From: Sisyra terminalis
Lineage: Eukaryota > Arthropoda > Insecta > Neuroptera > Sisyridae
Direction: 5' to 3'
Assembly (NCBI GenBank): GCA_958496175.1
Contig: OY292275.1
Span: 32,379,701 to 32,443,700 of the forward strand
Length of the DNA: 64,000 nucleotides
A program made the translations under genes and the position numbers. Shown here in pieces: positions 1 through 13,400 of the stretch. A model generated the notes under the pieces. The model was not told where the DNA came from and made no database searches. It worked only from the letters and a program-made list of their open reading frames with translations. Numbering within the stretch: position 1 is the stretch's first letter; every line of letters begins with the position of its first letter.

Positions 1-3000
1 TAACTTAGTAGGCCTACCTTTACAAAAACTAAATTTTAGCGCCACATTTAAACAGACAGCTTTTTAAATTATTAGAGATTAGTAATTACTGAGATCAAAA
101 GGCATCATTGTGTGGGACACAACTTGCACATCCGTGGCGGTCTAACTAATTTGTAAGATACAGATAAGCGTAAATATAAGAATGATTTCATAAGCTTCCC
201 AATGGATTAACCAAATTGTATAACAGATCTAGTTACGTACAGATGCTGCGACATATAACGTAATGCACTCCTTAAGTTTTAGAGAAAAATTGAACCTAAG
301 GAAAAGACTGTCAGTCGAAAGATTTCACTACAAATAGTTATCTTGCAAAAGTTAAATTATCTTAATATTTTACATTGTGAATAAAAATAAACAAAAGTAA
401 TTGCTATAAAAAAACTATAACAATTGAAATTTGAAGTCGTGACTTATGTATTAACAATTGACCACACGTAAAACCATACGTATAGGATCTGAACGATTTT
501 TACCATCGTTTCAAGTGAAAACGATATGCCAATCGATAAGAACTGTATATTTTGTATATTATAGTAACATTGTATATAAATATATAATTGTTAAAAACCA
601 TTGTTATGGTCAGGAAATCGTTATTATCGAGTTTGGTAGTATCAACTATTTAGCTTTCTGTAATTAAGTAGAACAAGGAAATGATTCAACATTTAAAAAA
701 ATTACTGTAACACAAATAAATATATAACTATTCTGAATTTTTATAAGCCATATTTTTTTCACAATTCCTGGCTTAAATGGGTTTTTTGTCTTCCAATCTT
801 CCAAATATTTTTTTTATTTTTGTTTAACTACATTAATTTTAGTGGTTGGTAGAATCGGTGAATTTTTGCATTCACATTAAAGATTGCAAATATGCAAATG
901 TTAATAATAATGATAATAATAATATAATGCAAATGTTTGTAACAACAATTGTTTATAAAATAGCCCAAAAAAGTTTAATATTTTTAACATTATTAATTCA
1001 GAAATCTTCCAATAACCAATTGCTTATTGACACCCAACTGAGGATTAGGATTTAAAATCAAAATACCTATTTTTTTTTTTCAATCTTCGATCATCTATAA
1101 TTCAAAAAGTCAAAGTCTTGCTATTGATATTCCATTCCAATGCTATGTCAAATGATCCAATATTCGCATTCGTAAATATTAAAATTGAATTCGCGTAAAC
1201 GAACGTGGGAAAATTTACATTCGTCACATCACTGTTTAATGGAGTAAATAATATTACACTTTCAATTTATTTATTGCTGATGGTTCGAGCGAACCCCTTG
1301 TTAGTCTTAAACAGCTATTCTGCCAAATAACATTTCAATGGGAATATTTATATTAAAAAAAAAATGTTAGAAAATATTGACTACGAATGCGAACCCCCTG
1401 GTAAAATTTTGGGAAAGCATCTCTGCACTTAGGCCGACTGTCAGAATAGTCGAGCATATTCTAGAACATTCCAATAATCTTTCTTTTTCAATATGTTTTT
1501 ATCTTAAATTAGAATCACTTAAAGAAAGTTCTGGAACACCTTTCATCTCATTCCAATTTCATTGTTAGAATTTTTAAATGTTCTAAGTCCACAGTAAGAA
1601 ATTAAAACAAGGTATTTGTTGTAAATAATTTATCGTTAAGGGTATTGGTTAAATCAAGTTTGTGGACTTGATATATTTTTTATTCTTCTAAAGCGATCAT
1701 ATGTAACCCTTTCTTGCAAATATGTAGAGGTTTAAAGTTTGTTCCACTGTGCTTATGATTTTCGTCGTAAAGATATTTTGTAAAATTTGAAGATATTATT
1801 GTACCAGGTTTTCTGGATGTTGTTCTTTGTATCTAGTACTGAAAGATCTACCAGTTTGGCCAATACCTATAGAATTTTTCACGTAAACCACATTTAATTT
1901 GATATATTCTGATTTTATTTTTCATTGCGATTTGGTTGTTCTTGCATGGTTTGAGATAAAATAAATGACATAAATAATAATTATAAAATAATTCATTAAT
2001 AATACCTTTTTGATATTCGTATTCAAAACGCTTTAGTAATTAAAAGCAATTTGCAGAAAAATTTTTGCAGAAAAATATTTTTTAAATTTAAAGAACTTAT
2101 CGAGATAAGAATTTTTTTAAGGATACAAAGAAATAGTAATTAGATGCAGCAAGATTTGAACAGTATGTGGAATGGAGTAAATGGAGTTAAGTAATCGTTG
2201 TAAAATGATTATAATAAATTATAGTTCTCAAAAAATGGAGAAAACAATGCATGTTGCAAAGTGTGTATCAATAAAACTCCAATTCTTTAAATTGTTGCAA
2301 ATTTAAGTCTGCAGTTAATTTACTTTAAAATTAAATCAAAATAATTGCTTAGTACTTTAGAAGTTTTAGAACACCAGCAAGATACGAAATCTTTTTCAGG
2401 TAAAATGTATTTAAAATTTTCTACATCTTTAAATCTACAACAATTTGTATTTGTTGTCATAACTCGTATTTATTTATCCATTTCTGTCGAGTCATATTTT
2501 TCAAATTAATATCATGCTGATTTCACTTACGATATATTTCTTGTACTTCCACCAAGTACGAATTAGGAAAAGTGGTAATTTATTCTTTAATTCTATGCTA
2601 TCCATTACACTGATATGATCTTCACGAAAGATTTTACTCACTGAATAATTCTGTAGTTGGTAGAAAGCCTTAGGCTACTTAAGTGATATCTTCTTTCACA
2701 CCTGTTTTATGATTACAATAGGACTCTTTCAAATTCACTTGGGTCCTTTGGTTGACGTAATTTTTAATTAATTAAGTCCCTTCGTAGAAATAAGTGTTTA
2801 CTTAATTTTTTCCCATTTCTTTTTTCAAGTCTTTACTATGGGTTGTATAGTGTTCAATATCGTTTTAATACACGTAACTGTCAATACATTGAGTGCAAAC
2901 ACCTAAAAATAGCGTTTGGTATTTTTAAACTTCAAAATTTGATATTTATATTTCATGTTTTTCTATATTTTATTTTTTTCGTTAGATAATATTTTGTTAA

Positions 3001-5567
3001 AAGTGAGTTCATATTCTTTTCACTTAAAGTTTCAATTCATAAAATGTTATTTCTTACAATTTACTAGCATTAAAAATTTAAAAACATCATTTATGTGGGT
3101 TTGTTGATTGTATCTAATTGGTACAGCCAATTTTCTTAAATTGTACAATATTCAGGCCAAATATAATTTTTATCAATAAAAATAAAATAGTAGCAGAATA
3201 ATTGCTGTTATTATACACTTTGACTAACCAACTTATTACTTAATTAATAAGTGATATAAATAAAATTTAAAATTCTATGTTGGCGAAACGCATGTATTGT
3301 TATGTTGATTGTTAGATATTTTGTTCAATTATCCTGTTAAATACTATAATAACAAAAACAAAATTAATAAATCTTTAGAAATAAAAAGTTAGAAAGAACA
3401 TAAGTCAACATAAGTCAACATAAGTAATGGTTTGCTTTGTAACACAAATTGCAGCTGTCAAAATTTAAATTAGCGAATAACTAGTTGCATTTAGGTTCAC
3501 ATTTGATTAATTTCCTTTTGCTAGCTTTAAAGGTACTAATATCTATCTACGCTATCTACTATCTACACACGCAAACATAAAAATAAAATGTTGAAAGTGT
3601 ATTGATTTAAAGCTAAAAAAATAATATAGGTATTATTATCTTGACCGTACTGTAACATTAGTACAAAACAATTAAGGTAATAAATATTTTATTTATTTCA
3701 GCAATTATTAATGTACTGTTAGCTTCCCGTTAAGTATTCACAGCCAATACTGACACAACAACTGACAAAAATTGTTAATTGAATGAAATCGAAGCGACAG
3801 TTAAAACAAAAGACAACAATTCAAATTTCAGAAGTCGTTAGAAGTACAAATACATTTATAGTTTTTGCCTTTTCTACCGATCACTTTCGAAAACCGAACG
3901 AATACTCGCAAATGTAGTTTCGGTAGATTTTTAGTCGAAACCGAAAGTTTGAAGTGCAAACCACAGAGGTGTAGTATAGAGGATTCATGTTTATCTTCTT
4001 TGATATCGTATACGATAAGATAGTATAAAAGAAGGTATTCTAATCATGTAATGCATGATGGGAAATGTGACGAGTTGTGGCGTCGCCACACGTGTGTCTA
4101 AAGTACTAACTTTACCCGTTAGTATAAAAGTACATAGTTTTGGATAGTTAATGTTCTACACACACTTGAGGTGGCGCCATATTTTGACACATTTTCCGTT
4201 ATTGCAAGATTGAATACTTTCCTTTATATTACCTTAGCATACTATTCTGAGATCCTATATTCCAACTGTTTTTTCACTACAACAAATTCGTTCGAAATGA
4301 TTGTTGTCACTGTGCGCATGATCAATTTCGGTAAACAAAGATAGAATCTCCGAAATTTGAAGTGAAATACTGGGCCATGAAGAAAGCATTAGTTTTATAT
4401 AACATCAGTACTCTATACTGTATCTCTGTGGTTCAAACTTTCAACGTTTAACAAATGTTACAATTCGCCAATGGCTCACAAACGATAAATGAGCCTTAAC
4501 AATATTTCTCAGATTCTACGATAGACGTTTTTTTAAGTGTTTTTTTCGTTTATCCTCAAACTTTTTTGTATTTCAATTTATTGAAGTACAAATATATTAT
4601 AAACCAAATTATATTTTCCTTCAAAATTAACAAAATTCCTTACATCTAAGATCAAAAAAAGGCCCAAACGCATTTTGAAGTTACATAATGAACATAATTT
4701 AAAAATATTTCTTGTTAAAGGACCTCTAGTTTAAATAAATATTTTCACTTTAAATAAAATGAAATTGCATGCATTCGTTAGTATGCATATAGTCGAATTT
4801 TTATTGCTTATTAAACTCACAAAATTTTGAATAATTTCATCAAAATTCCAACGCTTTGCACTACATTACATGCATGCATACAAAAAAAATGTTGTATTTC
4901 GCAAACCCACGTAAACTTTACAATTAAAATTAGCATTGAGTGAAGAAGGATTCTTTCCACTTATTCTTTGGATTACTGCTTTCTGTCACAATTCAACTTT
5001 ATGCAAACAATACATTTATATTATAGTATAAATAAAACTGACGAACTTATACTTAATTCTTTAAATAATTGTTTTAGAATACTATGACTTCAGAATCAAG
5101 TAAATTAAGTACCATTCATTAATTAATTATCATGGCAAAAGATTTAAAGAGGGTCTCCTAAATAAGTTAAGAAAAATTCAAAACTTCGATGCTAGAAAAT
5201 TTGCTTTCTTCTAATTCAAGTTTTTCATAGTTTCATAATACATAGTTGCATAATTTAATGTTTGGCATTTATTAGGCATCTTTAGGCTTCGGAAACAATT
5301 TTATTTCTTCAATAATATTTATAGTTAGTGTCAGTATCGTAAACATTGATCAAATTACTGAGAAGAAGCATTTTATTTTCTATTTTTAGAATGTGCTTAC
5401 TGCTTTAAGTCATCCATTTTCTTTTCATATCGACAATTATTACAACTTGCTACAGAGCTAACAGTAATTTTTAGTAATGATTAAAATCACTTTTACTTGT
5501 ATAATTTAATATATTGCGGAATGATAAATAAAATACAACTGCACAAAGATAGCTAAAGATTTTTTTT
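1..5567. other. Gene-free AT-rich stretch upstream of laminin
   Basis: I see no convincing coding exon here on either strand; the open frames are short and lack splice-linked neighbours. The laminin gene to the right lacks its signal-peptide exon, and I could not find it here, so this is either laminin intron 1 or intergenic DNA. Contents: a 10-bp motif (cataagtcaa) repeated about three times near 3399-3424, and a roughly 500-bp palindromic element at 3943-4442 (separate entry). Confidence 0.5.
3943..4442. mobile_element. Long imperfect palindrome, probable foldback DNA transposon
   Basis: The two ends are inverted copies: gaaagtttgaa plus a ccacagag motif on the left (3943-3990) returns in reverse complement at 4395-4442. 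An inner pair (ggaaatgtg...gtggcg at about 4060-4100 against cgccat...cacattttcc at about 4170-4200) continues the same fold, so most of the 500 bp can pair. No ORF is present. It looks like a non-autonomous DNA element; I cannot name the superfamily because no clean target-site duplication is visible. Confidence 0.55.
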
Positions 5568-5795
5568 TCATATCGCTAATCCGAAAACAGAAACTATGCA
5601 ATACATAGATTTGTTTTCCCATCGAACAGTGCAAGTCCCATCCGAATCATTATTCCAATAGCATGAACTGCTTGTGTGTAACCCAGCCCCATTTTTTTGC
5701 ATTAACAAACAAGTCACTACATATTTATAGGCTTTATTTCGATTTGTCAGTTCGTTAACACAAGCTTCAGACACTGCATTACTCCAATTTTGAAC
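5568..5795 (-). CDS. DYNLT1: Second Tctex-type dynein light-chain terminal exon
   Basis: This is an intact duplicate of the DYNLT last exon: same length (228 nt, 75 residues plus stop), same phase 0, preceded by a good acceptor (ttttttccag). It starts [13 protein letters not shown] and ends [17 protein letters not shown]; the last 20 or so residues are almost identical to the copy at 6849-6622. No separate first exon exists between it and that copy, because the space is taken by two laminin exons on the other strand. It could therefore be an alternative last exon spliced from 7074-6979, or a stranded partial duplication. Open frame and splice site favour use; transcript data would decide. Confidence 0.75.
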   Translation of the reverse strand, partial: VQNWSNAVSEACVNELTNRNKAYKYVVTCLLMQKNGAGLHTSSSCYWNNDSDGTCTVRWENKSMYCIVSVFGLAI

Positions 5796-5878
5796 CTGGA
5801 AAAAACCAACTAATTGATAATACATATATAAAATAAATATAATTGATTTGTTTATTAAAAATTGCAATATTTTTACAG

Positions 5879-7479
5879 AAATGTATACCCGAATTCGAAA
5901 ATGCAGCTTTCAACGTACTCATGGAAGCTACCAATACTTGTGGAGAAAACCAAGATATCGAATTTTGCGTACAAACAAGTCCCACAAGTACCAAGAAAAT
6001 TTGCAACGTATGTCGAAAAGGTGATCATGATTCTAAATATCTAACCGATTTCCACACTCAAGACAACCAATCATGGTGGCAGTCCGAAACAATGTTTGAA
6101 GGAATTCAATACACCGGAGTCAACTTAACATTACATTTAAGTAATATAAACAAAATAAAACGAAAAAATTACATAAAATTTATAATGTCTTTATATTTTC
6201 TTTAGAAAAAGCCTTCGATATTACATATGTTCGACTAGTGTTTTATTCACCAAGACCTCATAGTTTCGCTATTTACAAAAGAACAACGCAAAACGGACCA
6301 TGGATTCCGTATCAATATTACAGTGCGACTTGTCGTGATAAATATGGTCTTCCTGAAGGACAATATTTATCGTTGGGAGAAGAAACCCGAGCATTATGTA
6401 CTTCAGAATATTCTGACATTTCACCACTTCGAGAGGGAAACGTAGCGTTTAGTACACTGGAAGGCAGACCTGGAGCCTACTACTTCGATACTAATCCAGC
6501 AATTCAGGTAAATAATTAATAATACGATTATTTATTAAAAGAGAAAAAATACAAATAATTACAATATTATGTTTTATAAATAGTCTACAACATAAAGATA
6601 AAATTATGTCAACTACATTTTTTAAATAGCAAAACCAAAAACGGAAACTATGCAATACATAGACTTGTTTTCCCAGCGAACGGTGCATATTCCATCGGTA
6701 TTATTATCCCAATAGCATGCACAAGCTGTGTGTAAACCAGCTCCTGTTTTCTGCGTTATGGTGCATTGTACGACAAATTTGTATTGTTTATCTAGTTTTG
6801 AAAGTTCAACCAAACACGTATCAGATATTGCATTGCTCCAGGCATGTACCTGCGAACATAATCGAAACTGTAACGCAAAATTTCAAACAACTGGATTACA
6901 CTTTAAGCGAATACAGCGTTAAAATATTCTTAAGACTAACTTTACAACAAAATCATTGAAAACCGAACATAGTTTTACCTTTTCGTGTTGGTAATAATTT
7001 CCTCCAATTATAGTTTCAATAGCGTCTTTTACTATCTTTGTAACATCTTCAACAACGAAACCTTCTTCATCCATTTTGATCAATTGACGTTAAAGAATTT
7101 TTCAAATGATTAATCCTAAAGAATAAAATATTATTTTAGTAAAATATGTAAAATGACAATTTTCAAATATCAGTGCCAGCTACTTAATTTTTTTCAATTT
7201 TTAGTTCAGATTTGAATGAATGAATTTGATTTCTACAATTAGTAGTTATAATGCTAATTATAAGCTAACATTATAAAACAAATGGTTAACTTATATTTAT
7301 TTAGGAATGGGTACAAGCGACCGATATTCGAATCACATTAGACAGGATTAATACTTTTGGTGATGAATTATTTGGTGATGGACAAGTATTTAAGTCGTAC
7401 TTTTATGCAATCGCTGATGTCGCTGTTGGTGCAAGATGTACCTGCAACGGTCATGCTTCAGAATGTGTGAATTCTACTG
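5879..7479 (+). CDS. LanB2: Laminin gamma LN-domain exons (first three found)
   Basis: Exons 5879-6140, 6206-6507 and 7305-7479 encode the globular LN domain used for laminin network polymerisation. Diagnostic pieces are [67 protein letters not shown] and [20 protein letters not shown]. The last exon ends by entering the first LE repeat ([10 protein letters not shown]). The acceptor before 5879 is a normal ttttacag, so an upstream exon is expected. Dynein light-chain exons lie on the opposite strand in the flanking introns. Confidence 0.95.
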
Positions 7480-10400
7480 GTAAGAAATTCTTAGTAAAAT
7501 TTATATATTCTACGTAAATTATTTTTTCTGCAACTTGTTTTATTAACACAAACTAACATTACTGTTTTCAATAAAAAGAACATAGGTTCAATACATGAAA
7601 TTGACTAGTAGTGTGTAGTACGGTGGTACTAGGTGGTAGTACGATATCAGGCACCTTGATTCCCCGATAAAATATCTCCAGACAAAATGTTCCCGACAGT
7701 TGATCCTTCGATTATTTATTATTAATTCTTCGTTCCTTGGTTTTTCCCAAAAAAGCACCCAAATTTAATCGTTCTCATCCCTATTTCTTATTTTCCCCAG
7801 TATTATATTAAAAAAAAAAACAATTCCCATATTCAATCGTTCCCTTCTTTACTAATTATTTTCCCTTCCTCTTCTCTTACTTTTTTACTTTTTAAAGTAT
7901 TATCATAAAAAACTATACATAAGCGAAGCCCCAGCAGGTTTGGGGGAAGCCCCTAATCTCAAACAAAAATGTTTGAAATGTTTATTTAATTATGACCCGA
8001 TTTATTCGCGAATTAAATTAAAAATAAAGTAGAAAATGCAACGTTGTCAGATATTGATGTTGCTTAAAGGTATTTTGGCAGGCTTCGTCCATGGATCCCT
8101 TGTGTATAGTTTTTTGGCATAAAATATAGGTAAAGCCACGTTTGTAAACATTTAAATTTAAAAAAAAATCTAGAAAAATCTATTTACAAACGTGAAAAAA
8201 ATCATTTTAAAGTATTGATATTTCGTAAACTAAACGAGATATCAATAAATTTATTGCTTCTTTTCGTTTTATTTTGCGAAGATCTATAAGAATCCGTCTT
8301 CAAATCGTGGTGCCGAAAAAACAGTAATCTTGCAAAACATTCCGTTGTCGAGAAATTTTGTCAGGATTTTTTTGTCTTAGGAGTATTTTGTTCAGGCATA
8401 TTTTTTTAGGATATTTGATCTGTGGATATTTTATCGGAGGATCAAGTATCATGGAACCGTTTAATACCACTATTCCACTATTTAATTACTATAGTAAACT
8501 TAAATTTAATGACAAATACAGTAATGAATTGTGATAATAGTGGAAAATGTTATCTTTTTGTTTATCAATTATAATCATTTATGACTAAACTGAAAAGAAT
8601 TAGTAAGTAAGAAGATAAGTAAATTTAATTGACAAAAATATTATCGGAGATAAATTTGGTATCCGTTTTATTTATATCAAATCTCAAATTTGAGTAAAAC
8701 AATGCTATTCTATGATTTTTCGATATTTTTCTCTTTCTTTCTTTCATCAAATAATACTGAGCAATTAATACTTGCGACCGTATTTTCATTAATAAATACA
8801 TGTTTTTTAGAATATTTTTGTGATTATTTCTTAGAATATTTCTTTTAAAATGATGAGTATAATTACTGTATAACTCAAATAAATATTGAATTTTTAAAAA
8901 ATGCAGGTATCAATTTTTGGGAACACTCTGTATGTTAAGTACATATTATATAGATTATAGTGTAATAACTTTGCTTCTTTAATTTTTTTTCATCTATTAA
9001 AAAAATTTTTATACTAACAAGCATAAGAAAAATAATCAAACACTTCCTAATTAGAATTTATCACAAGCTATCTAAAAATATATATTGCTTTGATTACAGA
9101 ACTATAATAATAAACGTACAACTATATCTAAGTATAAAAGCTTTAATTTTTCAGAAAATTATAAATCCGCAAAGTATTTCATTTATGAATTCTCTAAGAA
9201 GTTGTTACCATCATTAAACATTTTTATTATAAATCAAATATTTTTTTTTAATTACATGAAGAACAAAGAAGCCAACCACACAATATCAAATATTTCGCTA
9301 AGTGAGATCAAACAAAATATTATATAATTTTTCAGTTTATAAACAACATGCAGGATTGTCCTATAATATCGATTCATTGAATAGCTGAACTTAAATTCTA
9401 TTCCAATGGTTTTTATAACAATTTAATTTCACAGAAAGGTAATCTATGACCCATGTCTTAAAAAACGCAGAATTTACAAGACAAAATTAAAAATCTGTAT
9501 ACTAAAAACTTACTTTGAAAAATTAAAACTTAAAATATATCTAATTATTTATTCAAATATTCTAGTTCTAGTAGTGAATGTAATTACAAATTATATATTT
9601 AAGAATATACTTTAGTTTACGTGTAATCATAAAAATCGGCTCTTACCGTGTTATTAATTTAAGTTTTTATTTTCAAATATTAAAAGGTCCTGATGGAGAA
9701 CGTCATCGAGTATGCTTATGCGAACACAATACCGCAGGTCCAGATTGTGGGGAATGTCTGCCATTTTACAACGACGCTCCATGGAAACGGGCTACCTTCG
9801 ATAGCGCTAACGAATGCAAACGTAAGTTAACTATCATTTTTAAAAATATGTTATTATACTTTATCATGCAACTACAAAATAACAAAATAAAATTACAAAT
9901 TCGAAAATGCGACATTTGATGATCAATTTATTCAGGAAAAAATAATCGGTTCATGTTTACTTAGAGAAAAAAATTCAGAGATGATGAATCATGATTTATT
10001 TTCTTCAAAATTAACTAAATGTCTTACGAGTATGCACTGTTAACTATAATAACCTCCATTAAATTGAATAATCAAAATGTAGGAGGACAGTCCTATAAAA
10101 TAGCAATTGTTACATCCTCTTATAGATTTGGTCGATAACATAAATAAATCAACTGAAAGAATAAGGTCATAAAATGCTTGTGCTTCTAATAAAAATATCG
10201 TCTTCTAAGAAAAATGAATTCAAGCAAATTAATCAATGAAATATTTTTGAACTACATAAAATATTAGATAGTAGATTTCAAAAGTATAAAAAAATCTATA
10301 TTTCGAAATTTTCCGTAGCTTTGGTATAGCTCTTCTAATTAAATGTAAATATAAATACTTACATTATATCATAAAAGTTAAGAAATTTTAATTTTTTATG

Positions 10401-13400
10401 AAATACTAGCTGATACCTGCAACTTCGCCTGCATTACGAATTATATGTACGATGGTAATATTTACTTTTCAGGCCTCTATTTTGTTTGGCATAGTATATG
10501 GGAATTTTATTTTTTTATATTCTTCTTATGGCTAACATTTTCATTTCTAAAATAAATGAATTTAGTACCTTTAAAAAGCTACACTTGAAAAACTGTTAAT
10601 TTAAATAAAAAGTTATTGCTAATATTAGATCAATTTTAAGAAATATCCGATGACATTCCACAGGATTATGTTAATTGGTATTTTCATCGTATGCGTATGG
10701 TGTATGCCTACGCCCATGAATCAAATCATCCGGAAATCAATCAGCTATGCGTAAATAAAAAAAACCATCATTATCGATAAAGTCGGCTTGAAGTTGAAAT
10801 ATAACTTCAAATAGGCAAAAGTTTCAAAAATACCGACGTTTTATATGGATTATGGATCGACGTTTAGATTCTTCCCCAGTAATTTTAGTCGCACTAATAC
10901 CGCACTCGTATATAACTCTTCTCCAAATTTATTTTACTCACAATATCTAGCCATCTAAAATTGTAGTTTATATGCCTTGGTATAGCCCTGTCGCTTCGAG
11001 AAATCTGATGGTCACCTGAATTCCTCTAGCTGAACTCAGGCATCCCTCGATATCCTACGGCACTTCCCATTGCGCCCTTTCCACTCTGTAGTTCTGACAT
11101 TCCATGAGGATATGGTCTATCGTTAGCTCGCCTCCATATCTACATCTCGTCTGTTCTCCGGTTATCAGGTGAGAGTGGGTTAATTTGGTATGACCAACTC
11201 TCAGCCTAACGGATACCATACCATCTCTCCTAGTCAGGGTACCCAGGAAGGAACTAGCCAGCACAGATTTTCTTATCCTCTGCAACTTTTGAGGATGGCT
11301 CTGCCATATGGCTTTTCCATGCTGCCCAACTTCGTTTCTGGTACTCTCTAATTGTGTCCTCCATGGAGAATCCTCCCTGCGATGGTCTCTCCTTCCTTGT
11401 AGCTTCTTTAGCTGCTTCGTCCGTCAGTTGATTTTTCTCAGTCCCTTGATATCCTGGGATCCACACGAACTCCGTAACTCGCCCCTCCCTCAGCAATTTG
11501 CGCAGCTTGCTTTGTTTGGCTTTTATTAAAGTATTTTTATTGCTAGGATTTATTATGACGGAAAAGTTTGCTAAGAAGTCCATGAAGGTAACACTTCTAT
11601 TAATTGTTGGAGGTTCCTCCCCTAGAAGCTCCAAGCTCTTTAGAATGGCTCTTGCTTCGCAGGTGAATATGGATGATCCACCCGGCAATATTTCTTGGTA
11701 GGTTTCGTTTTCAGTTATAACCGCAAAACACATTATTTCATTTTGAACTGAGTCATCCTTAAAATACCGTTTATATTGGGAATATTTATTAGCTAATTTC
11801 CAATACAACTTTGGAATATTACGGGAAAATTCTCTTCCAACGAGTACTGAGCCATTGAAAGCTCAATTATAGGTTACCAGTCGGTTGACAGTGAAGATCA
11901 ACGGCTGTTCCAAATTTAATTCCTTCCTATAGCGTGCCGCTCGTACTCCTACTAAGAACCGATGGTTTTTCCTGTAGCTGGATTATGAACCGATTTCAAA
12001 CTGATTAATAACTTAATTCCTGGTTTAAACCATAGTTTTGATTCCAAAGAATTTCAATCAAATTGCGAATTACTTCTATCAGAACACCAGTATCATAATT
12101 AATGTTTTATTAGTTAATTTTAAATTACAAAAAAACCTTTTTTATTAAATTTTATGAATTCAATTCCACTTCTCTGTAAACCATATTATGAATCCACACA
12201 TAATAATACAGTGAAACCTGAATAAGTGGGACCTAAATAACTGAGAAACCTCTATAAGTGATACTTATAGGTCTCAGGTCCCGGTACCTCTACCCTGAAA
12301 AACCTCTTTAAGTGGTATTGATGAACCTCTATAAGTGAGACATATTTCAGGACTTACTAGTTTTTTTTTTCTCTCATATTTAAAGCTTTTTATTTCTATG
12401 CATCGATAACATTCTTTTAGTATGCGTTCATTAATGCATATTTAGTATTCGTTACCTGTTTATTTGCAAATTGTCGTAATTTTTCTCTTTATTATGGCAT
12501 TTCGAATTTATTCATTTTCATAAATATTTTGAACTTTTTAATATTGGTGATAAAACTATATTTAAATATATCGTTTGCTTAAAGAAATGCTAATTTAAAA
12601 CAAACTAAGATGACACAATTTTATAAGTAAATTATACGAAATTAAAAAAAAAGAACTACTGTACTTCATTATACCATATAATAATATATATTCTCTATTT
12701 CTATTTATTATTCTCTGGTCTTTTCTATCTGAGTTTCCCTCTCTAAGCGAGAAACTCGGGTGAGTGAGGAACTTCTATAAGTGAGAAAAAAATCTTAGTC
12801 CCTTCAAGTCTCACTTATGTAGGTTTCACTGCATATGTCTTTCTTTAAATGACTTAGGAGTAGGGTACTTAATATTTTCATAACTAAGGAGCTTTAGTAG
12901 TTTACCATATAATAATACATTTCAAAGTTTTGTTTCCAAAAAAGAGTAATTCTTTCCATATCTATACCTGTAAATGCTGATAAATGTTAATGCATTGCAA
13001 ATGAAAACAATGGTTTTTCTTTATCCCTAGGCAATCCATTGTTAATATTTAGGAAAGTTGAGACATTTGAATTATTGTTTGATTTGTTAAGGTTTATATA
13101 AGATTTAGCAAAGCATACCTCTGTATTGTCTAAACGACCACTTCTTTATTAGGAAAGATTGGAGTAGGAGATACGTTGACCGCAAAGCGAGGTCGTGATG
13201 TCTGTCAAGTCGCGATCGCGTTCTTCGCCAAGCAAAATGTTTACATCTCCTTCAAATTAACACTAATTTCAAACACTTATCAATTAAATGTGTGCTTTTA
13301 ATATTATTTTACTTAGTAAATATTACATTAATGTAGTTTACTTAATGCTACATATTGCCGCAATACATTAATTATACCAATTTAAGTCACGCTTTATTTA

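Noticed and set aside
1..5878. Search for the laminin signal-peptide exon
   Set aside because: No ATG exon with a signal peptide and a phase 0 donor could be found; it is probably left of the window.
6717..6959. Plus-strand frames across the dynein light-chain exon
   Set aside because: Antisense shadows of DYNLT exon 2; no features of their own.
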